A stretch of DNA of 64,000 nucleotides from JACOTK01 sp963743945 (GCA_963743945.1 CAVURO010000001.1:124001-188000); one strand, 5' to 3'. Numbered from the stretch's first letter, positions 26,960 through 36,640 are shown. Notes: generated by a model not told the origin, from the sequence alone. Translations and numbers: made by a program.

Positions 26960-27534
26960 GACGGCCTGTCCCCCTCGTCCTGCGAGGCGAGCGAGTCGAG
27001 ATAGGAGCGCGCCAGGCTCATGCCGATGATGGTCTTCGCGTCGCACAGCCTCCCGTCGGCGACCATGGCGCCCAGGTCGTCGAGCGCCACCTGCTCGATG
27101 GTCATGTGGCTCTCCTCCGGGCCGTGGGGAGCAGCCGTGCCGGGTTGCAGGTCGAGAGCGAGGTACACGATGGCGCGTTCGTCACAGAACCCCGGGCTCG
27201 TGAAGAACTCGGCGAGCTTCACCAGCTGCCCCGGGCGGTACCCGATCTCCTCCTCGAGCTCCCGGGCGGCGGTGATCTCGGGATGCTCACCGGTGACGTC
27301 GCACTTGCCGGCGGGAATCTCCAACAATTCGCCTTCGAGGGCGCTGCGGTACTGGCGAACCAGGATCACCGTTCGGTGGTCGTCGAGCAACGCGACCATC
27401 CCCACCGCCCCGGGATGGTGCACCACCTCGCGCTCGTGTTCCTCACCGGAGGGATCGGCGAAACGCCCGACACCGAGGCTGATGGTGTGACCTCGGTGGA
27501 TGACACGCTCATCCAGCTTGCGAAAGCCGCTCAC
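26956..27534 (-). CDS. ADP-ribose pyrophosphatase-like Nudix hydrolase
   Basis: A 192-residue Nudix protein. The Nudix box is at about 85-107 (G-KCDVTG-E-x7-RELEEEIGY), matching GX5EX7REUXEEXGU. The preceding segment VRQYRSALEGELLEIPAGK is typical of ADP-ribose pyrophosphatases. The ATG overlaps the pyrG stop by four bases. In M. tuberculosis the Rv1700 Nudix protein has the same place next to pyrG, with ADP-ribose hydrolysis reported for it. Confidence 0.92.
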   Translation of the reverse strand: MSGFRKLDERVIHRGHTISLGVGRFADPSGEEHEREVVHHPGAVGMVALLDDHRTVILVRQYRSALEGELLEIPAGKCDVTGEHPEITAARELEEEIGYRPGQLVKLAEFFTSPGFCDERAIVYLALDLQPGTAAPHGPEESHMTIEQVALDDLGAMVADGRLCDAKTIIGMSLARSYLDSLASQDEGDRPS

Positions 27535-29189
27535 CTGGTCGAGCCGGCGACAGGCGACCCCAGTTCGCCCATCTGCAAAAGACGCGGATGGCGACCCTCT
27601 GCCCGCCCGAGCGCTGCCGCCATGAAGGCCCGGAAGAGCGGGGCCGGCCTGTCAGGACGACTCTTGAACTCGGGATGGGCCTGCGTCCCGACCCAGAACG
27701 GGTGGCCGGGAAGCTCGATGAACTCAACCAGACGACCATCGGGAGACACGCCCGAACAGACGAGTCCGGCCTCTTCGAGGCGTCCTCGGTGCTTGGCGTT
27801 GAACTCGTAGCGATGACGATGTCGCTCGTAGACCAGTTCCCGGTCGTAGATCGACGCGACCTGCGAACCCGGAGCGAGCGCCGCGGGATACGTGCCGAGG
27901 CGCATGGTGCCACCCATGTCGACGACGTCGCGCTGCATGTCCATCAGATCGATGACCTTGTAGGGGCTGTTCCGGTCGAACTCACTGGAGTTGGCGCCGG
28001 CCATGCCCGCAACGTTGCGGGCGAACTCCACCACCATGACCTGCATGCCCAGGCACAATCCGAGGCAGGGAATGGCGTGTTCGCGGGCGTAGCTCGCCGC
28101 AGCGATCTTTCCCTCGATGCCTCGCTCGCCGAAGCCGCCGGGGATCACGATGCCGTCGAGGTCGCGGAGGCGACCGTCTGCCAGCAGACCTTCGACCTCC
28201 TCGGCCTGGATCCACTCGATCCCGGCCTTGGCGCCGTGGTGGAAGCCACCATGGCGCAAGGCCTCGGCCACCGAAAGGTAGGCGTCGGGAAGGCTGACGT
28301 ACTTGCCGATCAAGCCGATGCGAACCGGCTCGGTTGCCCCCTCGACACGTCTGACCAGTGCCCGCCACGGCTCGAGGTCCGCTGCGCCGCCGAGCCCCAG
28401 GATGCGACAGACCTCGTCATCGAGACCTTCGTCGTGGAGGACCAGGGGGATCTCGTAGATGTTCGGTGAGTCGGCGGCATTGACGACGCCCGCCATGTCC
28501 ACGTCGCACAGGTTCGAGATCTTGCGCTTCAGGTCCTGGGAGAGTGGCAACTCGCTGCGACAGACGATGGCATCGGGTTGGATCCCTCGGCTGCGGAGCT
28601 CGGTGACCGAGTGCTGTGTGGGCTTGGTCTTCTGCTCGCCGGATGGTCCGATGAACGGAACCAGTGTGACGTGCACGTAACAGACGTTCTGGCGCCCGAC
28701 ATCCTTGCGGAACTGTCGGATGGCCTCCAGGAAGGGAAGGATCTCGATGTCACCCACCGTGCCGCCGACCTCGGTGATCACGACGTCGACGTCCTCGGTG
28801 GCCAGTCGGGTGATGCGGCGTTTGATCTCATCGGTGATGTGGGGGATGACCTGGACCGTCTTTCCGAGGAAGTCTCCCCGTCGCTCGGCAGCCAGGACAG
28901 TCTGGTAGATCGAGCCGGTCGTGGCGTTGGAGGACTGTGAAAGGTTCTCGTCGATGAAGCGTTCATAGTGACCGAGGTCGAGGTCGGTCTCGCCACCGTC
29001 GTCGGTCACAAAGACCTCACCGTGCTCGAACGGGTTCATCGTGCCGGGATCGACGTTGATGTAAGGGTCGAGCTTCTGCAGCACGACGCGCAAGCCCCGA
29101 CTCTTCAGCAGCCTCCCGAGCGAGGATGCCGTCAGGCCCTTGCCCAGCGAGCTCGTCACGCCACCGGTAACGAAGATGTGCTTGGTCAC
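27531..29189 (-). CDS. pyrG: CTP synthase
   Basis: A 552-residue enzyme making CTP from UTP with glutamine. The synthetase domain starts TKHIFVTGGVTSSLGKGL; the glutaminase domain has the nucleophile in LGLCLGMQ and the His-Glu pair in HPEFKSRP. GTG 29189 is chosen because it begins the conserved N-terminus; the open frame 66 bases upstream is non-conserved. First gene of the pyrG-nudix-ald-xerD-dksA-like-HD operon and divergent from murJ. Confidence 0.97.
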   Translation of the reverse strand: MTKHIFVTGGVTSSLGKGLTASSLGRLLKSRGLRVVLQKLDPYINVDPGTMNPFEHGEVFVTDDGGETDLDLGHYERFIDENLSQSSNATTGSIYQTVLAAERRGDFLGKTVQVIPHITDEIKRRITRLATEDVDVVITEVGGTVGDIEILPFLEAIRQFRKDVGRQNVCYVHVTLVPFIGPSGEQKTKPTQHSVTELRSRGIQPDAIVCRSELPLSQDLKRKISNLCDVDMAGVVNAADSPNIYEIPLVLHDEGLDDEVCRILGLGGAADLEPWRALVRRVEGATEPVRIGLIGKYVSLPDAYLSVAEALRHGGFHHGAKAGIEWIQAEEVEGLLADGRLRDLDGIVIPGGFGERGIEGKIAAASYAREHAIPCLGLCLGMQVMVVEFARNVAGMAGANSSEFDRNSPYKVIDLMDMQRDVVDMGGTMRLGTYPAALAPGSQVASIYDRELVYERHRHRYEFNAKHRGRLEEAGLVCSGVSPDGRLVEFIELPGHPFWVGTQAHPEFKSRPDRPAPLFRAFMAAALGRAEGRHPRLLQMGELGSPVAGSTR

Positions 29190-29246
29190 GAGCCTCCCGA
29201 CCGCAGCGCCGAATGCACCGCTTCGGGACCTCAGGCTATCGCAGCC

Positions 29247-30914
29247 GTGAGTCAACCCCGCGAACCCGGTGCTGAGTACGATGCATGCATTCCGATCTCA
29301 TCCCCGGGGGATTTCGCCATCACATCAGTTCCTGCAGGCACGGAGCAACCGCGCGATCGAAGCACCTTGATCGTCTCCATGTGGAATCTCGTATCGAGAC
29401 TCACGGGCTTTGTTCGCGTCCTCGCCATTGGGGCCGCTGTCGGCGCCACCTTTCTCGGCAACACCTACCAGAGCGCCAACCTGGTATCCAACATCCTCTT
29501 CGAGCTCCTCGCGGCGGGCGTGTTGTCATCGGTGCTGGTTCCCACCCTCGTGCGCCACATCGCGGCGGGCAACCGCGATGAGGCTGCCGGCCTTGCCGGC
29601 GCGGTGCTCGGGGTTCTCCTCGTCGTCCTCGGGCCGATCGTGCTGGTCGGCGTCCTGGCCGGCAACTGGATCATGCGGCTCATCACCATCACGGTGGACA
29701 ACCCGACGCTGCGCGAACAGGAGATCGCGCTGGGAGCCTTCTTCCTCTGGTTCTTCCTGCCGCAGATCCTTCTCTACGCGGTCGGGGCGGTGTCGACCGG
29801 CCTGCTCCATGCCGACCACCGGTTCTCCCCTCCCGCTGCGGCACCGGCGCTGAACAATGTGGTCGTGATCGTCACGATGATCCTGTTCTGGGTGATGCAC
29901 GGCGGGACACCCACGCTGGACCTGTCGCTCGGCCAGAAGCTCGTGCTCGCCCTCGGCACGACGCTCGGCGTCGTGGCCATGACCCTCGTTCCGGTGGTGG
30001 CTGCACGACGTTCGGGGTTTCTCCTCCGGCCAACCTGGAGGCCACATCGCAACGAGCTGCGCGCCCTGGCGGCACGAGGCGCCTGGGCAGCAGGCTACCT
30101 GGGTCTGACGCAGGCTCTTCTGGCGGTCACCCTCGTGCTGGCGAACCGCGTCGAGGGTGGCGCCGTCGCCTATCAGATCGCCTTCACCTTCTTCCTGCTT
30201 CCCTATGCGCTCGTCGGAAACCCGATCCTGACGACGCTGTTCCCACGCCTCTCGACCGACGCCCATCAGGGCGATCGGACAGCATTCGGGGAGCACCTCG
30301 GCACCGGCCTCAGGCAGCTCAGCTTTCTCGTGCTGCCCGCTTCGGTCCTGCTCGTCGCACTCTCGCGACCGTTGGTGGACGTCCTGGCGTTCGGAGCGCT
30401 CTCCGAGAACGCCGAACTGGTCGCACGCACCCTCGCCGGCTATGCACCGGGGCTCATCGGCTACTCGGCCTTTCATCTCCTCACGCGGGCGTCGTACGCG
30501 GATGAGGACACGCGCACACCAACCGTGGTCAACTTCGCCATGATGGCGGTCGGCGCGACCTTGATGTTGTGGTGGTCAGCCGCCGCCGAGGGCGCCGACC
30601 GCGTTGCATCCCTCGGACTGGCCCACTCCATCGTGCAGCTCGGCGGTGCCCTGGCGCTCCTCGTGATCGTCTCGAAACGCGTTCCCGAAGGGCTGGGGTT
30701 GGCAACCCCGGCCGTGCGGGCAATGTGCTCATCGCTCGGCGCGGGCGCCGCAGCCTGGCTCCTCTCGGAGGCCATGGATCTTCAAGGACGCATCGGAGCC
30801 GGCGTGACGACGACCGTGGCCGGAATGGTGGGCGTCTCGGTCTACGCCGGTGTCCAACTCGCCCTCGGGTCTCCCGAGCTGCGACGAGCGGCTCGCCAGG
30901 AGGCAGACGTTTGA
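29247..30914 (+). CDS. MurJ/MviN-family lipid flippase
   Basis: A polytopic protein of about 555 residues with roughly 14 membrane helices. It carries the MurJ/MviN landmarks NLVSRLTGFVRVLAIG and NTYQSANLVSNILFELLAAG, plus HRFSPPAAAPALNNVV and LPYALVGNPILTTLFPRLS. Such proteins flip polyprenyl-pyrophosphate-linked glycans, classically lipid II. Start choice is uncertain: GTG 29247 keeps residues that align with the family N-terminus, while TTG 29367 or ATG 29379 would shorten it. It overlaps the next gene by TTGA, so it works with the giant glycosyltransferase fusion. Whether it is the essential MurJ or a dedicated flippase cannot be told here. Confidence 0.85.
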   Translation: MSQPREPGAEYDACIPISSPGDFAITSVPAGTEQPRDRSTLIVSMWNLVSRLTGFVRVLAIGAAVGATFLGNTYQSANLVSNILFELLAAGVLSSVLVPTLVRHIAAGNRDEAAGLAGAVLGVLLVVLGPIVLVGVLAGNWIMRLITITVDNPTLREQEIALGAFFLWFFLPQILLYAVGAVSTGLLHADHRFSPPAAAPALNNVVVIVTMILFWVMHGGTPTLDLSLGQKLVLALGTTLGVVAMTLVPVVAARRSGFLLRPTWRPHRNELRALAARGAWAAGYLGLTQALLAVTLVLANRVEGGAVAYQIAFTFFLLPYALVGNPILTTLFPRLSTDAHQGDRTAFGEHLGTGLRQLSFLVLPASVLLVALSRPLVDVLAFGALSENAELVARTLAGYAPGLIGYSAFHLLTRASYADEDTRTPTVVNFAMMAVGATLMLWWSAAAEGADRVASLGLAHSIVQLGGALALLVIVSKRVPEGLGLATPAVRAMCSSLGAGAAAWLLSEAMDLQGRIGAGVTTTVAGMVGVSVYAGVQLALGSPELRRAARQEADV

Positions 30915-33829
30915 CAACCTTGGAGGTCACGGGCGTCGTCGCCCTCATTCCGGCCAAGGATTCCGCCGAGTCGATCGGGGCGACCGTACGGTCCGCTCAG
31001 GGTATTCCCGGCGTCGAACGGGTGCTGGTCATCGACGACGGTTCGACCGATGCAACCGCCGAGCAGGCGGGTCTTGCGGGCGCCGACGTCCTGCGTCTGG
31101 CCGCCAATGTCGGCAAGGCCGGTGCCGTGATGGCCGGGGTTCGCGCCGCGCCGTTCGCTGCGGTTTACCTGATGATCGATGCAGATGTCGGTGTCTCCGC
31201 GGGCGCCGCCGCCGTCCTGGTCGACCCTGTTCTCGGTGGCGACGCCGACATGACCATCGGGATCCTTCCCTCCGCCGGCACCAAGGGCGGCTTCGGGCTG
31301 GTCCGCAACCTCGCTGCCGCCGGCATCGAACGGGCGTGCGGATTCCGTGCGGAGGCGCCCTTGTCCGGCCAGCGGGCCATCCGTGGCGAGTTGTTGCGGT
31401 CGTTGCCGCTTGCACCACGATTCGGGCTCGAGACCGCGCTGACGATCGACGCCGTGCGCAACGGCGCTCGAGTGATCGAGATGCCGGTTGCCATGGACCA
31501 TCGCCACACGGGGCGCCGTTGGGACGGCTTTCGTCACCGGGGTCACCAGGGAGTCGACATCGTCCGGGCGCTGTGGGAAAGACTGACGGGCGCACGATTG
31601 CGCATGGCCATCATTGCGCTCGCGACCCTGAGCCTCATGGTCTGGATGCAGTGGTCGGGTGGCCGGTGGGAACCCTCCAGTCGAGCGCTGCCCGAGAAGC
31701 CGTCGAAGGTCGTGTTGTTCGGCATGCCCCGTCTGGGCTTGGACGACCTCGACAAGGGCGACACGCCCAACCTTGACCAGCTCATCGAGCGGGGGGCCTT
31801 GGCCGCCATGAGCGTTCGAACGATGTCGGGTCGACCCTCGACCGTTGAGGGTTACGCGTCGCTCAATGCCGGAACCCGTGTTCGGGCCAATGCCGTCGAA
31901 GGCGCTTCTGCCCATCAAGCCGACGACCCGCTCGAGAGCGGTCCGGCGCGCGAGGTGGCGGAACGTCGGACGGGTCGAGCGGTGGGCGGCGCCGACGTGG
32001 TTGTCGTCGGCTACCCGACCATCGTGCGCCAGATCTCGGGAAAGCACCTGAGCAGCGAGCCGGGTGCACTCGGTGACGCCCTGCACCGGGCAGGCAAACG
32101 CACCGCCGTGGTGGGCAATGCCGATTACGGGGACCGTGTGTCCGAGGACGAGATCAATCGGCCGATCGGCGTCTCGTTGATCGATCGATCGGGAAGCGTG
32201 GATGCCGGACGCGTCGATGCCGACCTGCTGGAGGCCGACCCCGGATCGCCGTTCGGCGTGCGATTCGATCACTCCCGCGTGACCGAGGCGTTCCAATCTG
32301 CTCTCGAGGAGGCCGACGTCATCGCCATCGATCCCGGTGACATCGACCGCGCCGTCGGCTACCGGGCTCGGTCCCTTGACAAGCCGGCAAAGGCGCAACG
32401 TCTGGACGCGATCCGACGGACCGACGCCCTGCTCGGCGATGTGTTGAGGATGGCGCCGAAGGATGCCCTGGTGTTGGTAACGTCGGTGTCACCTCCCTCC
32501 CCCGGCTGGCACCTGACGCCCTTCGTCGTCGGCGGCCCGGGGATCAAGCAGGGATACGCCCAGTCCCCTTCCGTCAAGCGTCCCGGGGTCGTGACGGTCA
32601 CCGACATCGCCCCGACCATCCTCGAAGCCGTCGGCGCCGACGTGCCCGCGGGCATGATCGGCCACGCGCTGCGCTATCGGGACGCCCAACCCGATCTCGA
32701 CAATCTGGCCAACCTTGATCGCGACGCCGAGTTTCGCGAGGGCATCTACTTCCCCATCGCCATGGCGTTCATCATCATCCAGGCGCTGTTGAACCTCATC
32801 GTCATGACCGCCCTGTCACACCTGCGGGACGGAACACGCACCGCAAGCGTGCTCCGTGCACTGGTGGTTGCGGTCGCCGCCTTCCCTCTGGCCACGTTCC
32901 TCTTTCGAGCCGTTCCGGACGTGGCGGTTCTCGGCGGCGCCGGCATCGTGGTGCTGCTCGCCATCGACGCCGGCGTGACCGCACTGGCCCTGCGCGCCAG
33001 ACGTCACTCGCTCAGTCCGCTTGCGTGGGTCGCGGGCGCCACGGTCGTGCTGATCGTCCTCGACCTCGCCACGGGTGCCCGATTGCAGTACTCCAGCTTT
33101 CTCGGCTACTCGCTGCACACGGCTGCTCGCTTCTTCGGCATCGGCAACACTTCCTTCGCCGTGTTGGGGGCATGTGCCGTCATCGCTGCATGCCTCCACG
33201 TGGAGCATGCCCCACGCCGCCGCGAGGCGTTGCTGACCGCCGCGGGATTCCTCGCGGTGGTGGCCATGAGCGATGGCGCTCCCGCGTTGGGCAACGACGT
33301 CGGTGGCATCCTGACCCTGGTGCCGGTGTTCGGGCTGACCCTGGTCGCCCTGAGCGGACGTCGGCTCAACGTGCGCCACGTTCTGGTCGTCGGTGCAGTG
33401 CTGGCGTTGCTCCTGGGCGTCGCCACAGGACTCGACCTGCTGCGCGAACCGGACACCCGGACCCATCTGGGTCGCTTCGCCGCCGACCTCTTCGGAGGTG
33501 ACGGCACCGCCGGGACGACGATCTCCCGAAAGCTCGCCACGAACCTCCGCGTGCTCGGCACATCCATCTGGGCATGGATGGTGCCGATAGCGGCGGTGTT
33601 CATGTTGTACGTCCTCGTCCATCTCGACCGCGCGGCCGAGTTGCTCCCCCGCGGGTCGGCCAGGCGCATCGGGGTCATCGCGGCGATCGCCGTGGGACTG
33701 TTGGGCTTCGCCGTCAACGACTCCGGTGTGGTGGTCACCGCTCTCGTGTTCGTGTATCTCGGTCCGTACCTCACGCTCCTCGCACTGCACCAGAACACCG
33801 AGCCGACTCTCGTGGTGAGCGATCGATGA
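30911..33829 (+). CDS. GT2 glycosyltransferase / alkaline-phosphatase-like / polytopic membrane fusion
   Basis: A 972-residue three-part protein. Residues 1-210 are a GT-A family 2 glycosyltransferase (VIDDGSTDAT at 40-49, DAD at 90-92). A membrane segment follows at about 217-235. Residues 260-600 look like an alkaline-phosphatase-superfamily domain (VVLFGMPRLGLDDL, TPNLDQLIERGALAAM, VRTMSGRPSTVEGYASLNAG, VTVTDIAPTILEAVG). The last 350 residues contain about 11 membrane helices with RFFGIGNTSFAVLG and ALGNDVGGIL motifs. The glycosyltransferase would be cytosolic and the phosphatase-like part outside. The TTG start overlaps the murJ stop and the 3' end overlaps the next gene. I know the last two parts as one uncharacterised family; fusion to GT2 points to lipid-linked glycan synthesis. 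Confidence 0.82.
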   Translation: MTTLEVTGVVALIPAKDSAESIGATVRSAQGIPGVERVLVIDDGSTDATAEQAGLAGADVLRLAANVGKAGAVMAGVRAAPFAAVYLMIDADVGVSAGAAAVLVDPVLGGDADMTIGILPSAGTKGGFGLVRNLAAAGIERACGFRAEAPLSGQRAIRGELLRSLPLAPRFGLETALTIDAVRNGARVIEMPVAMDHRHTGRRWDGFRHRGHQGVDIVRALWERLTGARLRMAIIALATLSLMVWMQWSGGRWEPSSRALPEKPSKVVLFGMPRLGLDDLDKGDTPNLDQLIERGALAAMSVRTMSGRPSTVEGYASLNAGTRVRANAVEGASAHQADDPLESGPAREVAERRTGRAVGGADVVVVGYPTIVRQISGKHLSSEPGALGDALHRAGKRTAVVGNADYGDRVSEDEINRPIGVSLIDRSGSVDAGRVDADLLEADPGSPFGVRFDHSRVTEAFQSALEEADVIAIDPGDIDRAVGYRARSLDKPAKAQRLDAIRRTDALLGDVLRMAPKDALVLVTSVSPPSPGWHLTPFVVGGPGIKQGYAQSPSVKRPGVVTVTDIAPTILEAVGADVPAGMIGHALRYRDAQPDLDNLANLDRDAEFREGIYFPIAMAFIIIQALLNLIVMTALSHLRDGTRTASVLRALVVAVAAFPLATFLFRAVPDVAVLGGAGIVVLLAIDAGVTALALRARRHSLSPLAWVAGATVVLIVLDLATGARLQYSSFLGYSLHTAARFFGIGNTSFAVLGACAVIAACLHVEHAPRRREALLTAAGFLAVVAMSDGAPALGNDVGGILTLVPVFGLTLVALSGRRLNVRHVLVVGAVLALLLGVATGLDLLREPDTRTHLGRFAADLFGGDGTAGTTISRKLATNLRVLGTSIWAWMVPIAAVFMLYVLVHLDRAAELLPRGSARRIGVIAAIAVGLLGFAVNDSGVVVTALVFVYLGPYLTLLALHQNTEPTLVVSDR

Positions 33830-34683
33830 CCGATATCGCGCTTGCCGTGTTGGGGGGGATGGTTGCGGGATTGCTCACCCTGGCGGCGATGCGACCCATG
33901 TTCGCTCAACCGCTCTTCGCACGTGAGAACCACCGAGGCCACGTCCTTCCCACCGCAGTGGGCCTGGTCGTGCCGATCGCCCTGCTGGGCATCGAGGCCG
34001 TTCTGACCCTGATTGCCCTTGGTGTGCGAAGAGGGAACGTGGGCATGGACGGGCAGCGACAGATGACCTTCCTGCTCGTCGTCGGCCTCGGCCTGCTTGG
34101 GATGGTCGACGACCTCGCCGGGTCGGGCGACGTCCGAGGTTTTCGGGGACACCTCGCCGCACTCCGATCGGGGCGGTTGACCACCGGAGGCCTCAAACTG
34201 GTCGGAGGAGGCTGCGTCGCGCTGGTGGTCTGTGCTCCCTACGCTGGGCTGGGTAGCTGGAGTGCTCTCCAGGTGATTCGAGATGCATCGCTGGTGGCCC
34301 TGGCTGCAAACCTCGGCAACCTCCTCGACCGAGCGCCGGGCCGCGTGCTCAAGGTCTCGGCGATCGCGTTCGTCGCCGTCGGTGTCACGGCGTCGCAGGA
34401 AAGCGCTCTCGTCGGGCCGGCCTTCGTCTTCGGCATCGGCCTCATCCTGCTCGGCGGCGACCTTCGGGAGCAGTTCATGCTCGGTGACACCGGCGCCAAC
34501 GTCCTGGGCGGCGTTCTGGGCCTGGCTCTCGTCATGGCCACGGCACCGCCGGTTCGCCTCGTGGCACTGGTCGTCGTCCTCCTCCTGAACCTGGCATCGG
34601 AGCGTGTCTCGTTCAGCAAGGTCATCGAGGCTGTCGGACCGCTACGGGCACTTGACCGCCTCGGCCGACGTCCCTATCCGTAG
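33826..34683 (+). CDS. MraY/WecA-like glycosyl-1-phosphate transferase family protein
   Basis: A 285-residue membrane protein with 8-9 hydrophobic helices. Three cytosolic-loop motifs of the MraY/WecA (GT4) family are visible in order: GMVDDLAG, NLLDRAPGR in the place of the NLxDGxDG motif, and FMLGDTGAN. These enzymes transfer a sugar-1-phosphate from UDP-sugar to polyprenyl phosphate. The second motif is altered, so specificity or even catalysis may differ. ATG overlaps the stop of the giant fusion gene (ATGA). It is shorter than WecA (about 350), with weak N-terminal conservation. Confidence 0.75.
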   Translation: MTDIALAVLGGMVAGLLTLAAMRPMFAQPLFARENHRGHVLPTAVGLVVPIALLGIEAVLTLIALGVRRGNVGMDGQRQMTFLLVVGLGLLGMVDDLAGSGDVRGFRGHLAALRSGRLTTGGLKLVGGGCVALVVCAPYAGLGSWSALQVIRDASLVALAANLGNLLDRAPGRVLKVSAIAFVAVGVTASQESALVGPAFVFGIGLILLGGDLREQFMLGDTGANVLGGVLGLALVMATAPPVRLVALVVVLLLNLASERVSFSKVIEAVGPLRALDRLGRRPYP

Positions 34684-34708
34684 CGACTGGGCGCCCCGGA
34701 AACTCCCG

Positions 34709-36640
34709 TCAGGCGGCCACGTCGAGGCGGAGGGTCCCTCCTGCCTTGACGGGGGTCCACCCCGAACGTGACCCTCCGTACAGCTCCCCGAACGGGGTCG
34801 CCTTGGACTTGCCGTTCTTCTTGACCTTGGTCGTGACCGTGGAGCCCGCTCCGGCAGTGGCAGGTATGTCGAGCGCGACGGTCGAGGTGACCGTGACGAC
34901 CGAGCCGGTGATGCTTGCGGTGACCTGGCCGTTGGCCAGGGCATTTCGCCAAGCCGCCTGGCGTGCCAAGGTCATGCCTGCGTCGGTCAACGTGGGTTGC
35001 ACCAATGGCGCCGAGACGGCACCTCGGTAACGGTCGAGCGCCGTGTCGAGCACGTCGTAGAGGACCCGATCCTCGGCCAGGTTCGCCTGATGCACGTAGT
35101 GGGGACGAACATCGTTGGTCAGCATGTGGCCGAGCATGATGGCGGCCTCACGATCGACGTACTCCTCCCAGGTGATGGGCGCCGTGAGACAGGTGGTCAC
35201 GGGGCTGGGCACACACCCCTCGCCGTACAGGTAGTTGTACTCGTCGAGCTGTTCGGCACGTGTCGCCGTGTTGTAGTAGATGTTCGTCGGATGGCGAGGG
35301 ACCGTCAGCGCCTTGCCCAAGGGCTGCTGTTCGGGAGTCCTCGAGTTGTCCGACGCGATCCAGGCGACCTTGGTCTTGTCGAGAGCTGCAGGCATGGCCG
35401 GATTCGCCAACCCGGAGTGCTCACCGGTCACGAGCTCGTTGGCCGTGAGCGTGATCTTCTTCTTCTTGGCCCAATCCCGATTGTTCTTGATCTCCGCCGC
35501 GATCTCGGACTGGGTCGCGTTGTCGAGATTCGGATGGCTGAAGGTGTGATTCAGCCACCGGAACTCACCCCGATTGGCCAACAGCACCTGGGCGAGTGGG
35601 TCCGAGCCGTTGGTGGCCACGAACTCGTCACTGCCTGCCCCGTTGAAGGTCAGGTCGAGCTTCAGGCCGTTCTCCTGTTGCCAGCTTCGCAGGAACTCGG
35701 CATCCTGGTCATCCATCCGAATCAGCGGGTTCGTCGCCCCGTCGTCCTCATGGGTCGTGTTGTCCTCGATGTCCCAACGGTCGTCGGGCAGGAACACGTC
35801 GTCGACGTGGACGCTGAGATTGTTGCGGGAGAACCCGAGGTAGACCCCTCGGGTCACCCAATGCAACATGCCGTGCAACAACAAGCGGCTGTGCATGGTC
35901 CAGGGATTGGTGTCGACCGTGACCACCATCTCCTCACGGCCGTCGGCTCGCCTGTAGGCGCCCACAAGTGACTCGCCCGTCGGGGCAGCAACCAGGTTGT
36001 CGAAGGTCTCCCCTTCCCCCGGGGCGGGCATGGCCAGGTAGCCCCAGGAAGGATCGATCGGCACCGGACCGACGAGGTACGGAAACACCGTCCCACCCGC
36101 CGGGGTCACCGCTGCCGTCACCCCCCCGAGATCTCCTGAGAAGCTCGGGGTGGCCAGCCCGATCGCAGGTGTCGGATAGGCATACGCGTCAACCTGGCGG
36201 ACGCCGAAGGTCCGTTCGAACTCCGCAAGCGCGGCAAGCTCGTCGGGGGTCACCGCGGAGATGCAACCACCGCTCGCACAGGTGATGAGGTCGGGACTCG
36301 CCAGAACCACTGCCTGGTAGCGGGCATGATCGGGACCCGTCACCAGTTGCGCACCGGTGATGGGAGGTGCCTCCGTTGCCACCACCACATCGAAGGGTAC
36401 GCCCTCGCCGGTCAGCTGCGCCCGCCAGGCTGCAAGCGCCGGCTCGGTCCCATCGGCAGAGACGAGGAGCACCCGCAGATCAAGGGTGGGCGCAGCAGCG
36501 TCGGCGCGGCGGGGAACAGCCACCAGGAGACCGGCCAGGATTGCGGAGACGAGCATCAGCCGTAGGAACGACGACCTTCGAGCGATGGACCACGGTGCGG
36601 CGCTTGGATTCACGGCTTGACTCCCATTGAGTGTTGACAC
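34709..36640 (-). CDS. Secreted polysaccharide deacetylase-like protein (Agd3-like)
   Basis: A 643-residue exported protein with an Arg-containing N-terminus and hydrophobic signal segment (about 27-45) ending near ADAAAP. The middle part has the metal-binding pattern of NodB-fold deacetylases: HVDDVFLPDDRWD (D280, D281) and NHTFSHPNLD (H365, H369). The arrangement resembles fungal Agd3 (CE18), which removes acetyl groups from galactosaminogalactan; I rely on motif memory for this. The N-terminal 250 residues may be the carbohydrate-binding and accessory region, and the last 80 residues form a Thr/Val-rich beta domain. It converges on the glycan cluster, so action on that glycan is possible but unproven. 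Confidence 0.7.
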   Translation of the reverse strand: MSTLNGSQAVNPSAAPWSIARRSSFLRLMLVSAILAGLLVAVPRRADAAAPTLDLRVLLVSADGTEPALAAWRAQLTGEGVPFDVVVATEAPPITGAQLVTGPDHARYQAVVLASPDLITCASGGCISAVTPDELAALAEFERTFGVRQVDAYAYPTPAIGLATPSFSGDLGGVTAAVTPAGGTVFPYLVGPVPIDPSWGYLAMPAPGEGETFDNLVAAPTGESLVGAYRRADGREEMVVTVDTNPWTMHSRLLLHGMLHWVTRGVYLGFSRNNLSVHVDDVFLPDDRWDIEDNTTHEDDGATNPLIRMDDQDAEFLRSWQQENGLKLDLTFNGAGSDEFVATNGSDPLAQVLLANRGEFRWLNHTFSHPNLDNATQSEIAAEIKNNRDWAKKKKITLTANELVTGEHSGLANPAMPAALDKTKVAWIASDNSRTPEQQPLGKALTVPRHPTNIYYNTATRAEQLDEYNYLYGEGCVPSPVTTCLTAPITWEEYVDREAAIMLGHMLTNDVRPHYVHQANLAEDRVLYDVLDTALDRYRGAVSAPLVQPTLTDAGMTLARQAAWRNALANGQVTASITGSVVTVTSTVALDIPATAGAGSTVTTKVKKNGKSKATPFGELYGGSRSGWTPVKAGGTLRLDVAA

